The notes below the pieces were generated by a model that worked only from the letters and a program-made list of their open reading frames with translations, was not told the origin of the DNA and did no database searches. The position numbers were made by a program, and so were the translations under genes. Shown in pieces: positions 63,783 to 64,000 of a stretch of DNA of 64,000 bases (positions are counted from its first letter, which is position 1; every line of letters starts with the position of its first letter). Source of the stretch: CALMFG01 sp963666035 (GTDB taxonomy: Bacteria > Bacillota > Clostridia > Christensenellales > CALMFG01); the NCBI GenBank assembly GCA_963666035.2, contig CAXXJI010000019.1:253503-317502 (forward strand). The letters are read 5' to 3'.

Positions 63783-63998
63783 TTATATCAATTCTTTATA
63801 GCAGACCGGCATTGCCGCATACACCGCCGCACATTTTACCAAGTCCGCTTTCCATGTTCTCTCGTTAGGTGCGTGTGCTTGTGCTTCTTTCCCCGGACCA
63901 AAACCAATACACGGAATACCCTCGCGTCCCATGATGGAAACACCGTTGGTTGAAAATGTCCACTTATCCACCACCGGTGTACCGTACATCCCCTCGTA
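63783..63998 (-). CDS. ygeY: YgeY-type M20 metallohydrolase, C-terminal part
   Basis: The last 72 codons of a gene that continues past base 64000. The reading VDKWTFSTNGVSIMGREGIP, CIGFGPGKEAQAHAPNERTW and LVKCAAVYAAMP matches the C-terminal end of the YgeY subgroup of M20 zinc hydrolases, where the His in EAQAHAPNE ligates zinc. It lies 15 bp ahead of ygeW and is part of the same purine cluster. In E. coli the order ygeW-ygeX-ygeY is the same region; ygeX is not seen here. Confidence 0.85.
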   Translation of the reverse strand, partial: YEGMYGTPVVDKWTFSTNGVSIMGREGIPCIGFGPGKEAQAHAPNERTWKADLVKCAAVYAAMPVCYKELI

Positions 63999-64000
63999 AG

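Noticed and set aside
1..64000. tRNA, rRNA, CRISPR arrays and intact mobile elements
   Set aside because: None seen: no cloverleaf-type segments, spaced direct repeats or complete transposase genes were recognised by reading.

Overview
The window looks like the chromosome of an anaerobic, Gram-positive-type bacterium of the class Clostridia; the order cannot be fixed from sequence alone. The evidence is AbrB and ANTAR regulators, strong AGGAGG-type ribosome binding sites, frequent TTG and GTG starts, many lipobox-bearing binding proteins, AraC-type two-component pairs next to sugar ABC importers, and corrinoid methyl-transfer genes. No tRNA, rRNA, CRISPR array, intact insertion sequence or prophage was seen.

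Layout. (1) 1-12.8 kb is an envelope-modification region. It has a partial NTF2-like protein, an M15 peptidase lipoprotein, an AMP-forming acyl ligase, a LysR regulator with a TctCBA carboxylate importer, an acyl carrier protein, an MBOAT acyltransferase, an unlisted 48-aa membrane microprotein, a DltD-like SGNH transferase, and a three-gene ABC-2 exporter. Ligase, carrier, MBOAT, microprotein and SGNH protein resemble DltA, C, B, X and D, so this is probably a Dlt-like system that carries an acyl group across the membrane. The microprotein ends in an aromatic hexapeptide of the acyl-shuttle type, and a similar hexapeptide lies at the end of the MBOAT protein. (2) 12.9-19.7 kb has a DUF975 membrane protein, a 12-span glycosyltransferase-like membrane protein, an orphan xylose-type binding protein, and a PEP-synthase-like protein that lacks the catalytic histidine. 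(3) 19.7-29.3 kb is a corrinoid methyltransferase locus: two UroD-type methyltransferases (one fused to a thioredoxin-like domain), a corrinoid protein, a RACo-like activator, a PocR/AraC regulator and a CobW GTPase. Around it are a thioredoxin-like ferredoxin, a relic of a nitrogenase-like protein, a DUF2284 protein and an EFR1-type flavodoxin-ferredoxin.

(4) 29.6-40.6 kb is a sugar-type ABC import regulon with its own two-component system and an iron alcohol dehydrogenase. Two paralogous soluble proteins of unknown function, each with two copies of a roughly 190-residue module, are built into it. A 24-bp element recurs before three transcription starts at a constant distance from the -10 box. 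(5) 41-51.1 kb is a mannoside utilisation locus: GH130 phosphorylase, phosphohexomutase, mannose-6-phosphate isomerase, ABC importer and a divergent two-component system. (6) 51.1-57.2 kb carries a transposase relic, a membrane-anchored MerR regulator with a textbook 19-bp-spacer promoter, an ANTAR-glnK-amtB nitrogen operon behind a leader terminator, AbrB, rsmI and a TrmN6-type methyltransferase. (7) 57.2-64 kb is a ygfK-ssnA-arcC-ygeW-ygeY cluster, the gene set linked to anaerobic purine or uric acid breakdown.

Seventeen single-base indels, mostly in homopolymers, break genes between 6.2 and 12.4 kb and between 58.7 and 63.8 kb. Undoing them restores full-length proteins that match family lengths. 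They are therefore more likely sequence errors than true pseudogenes, and the affected genes are given here as single features spanning the breaks.
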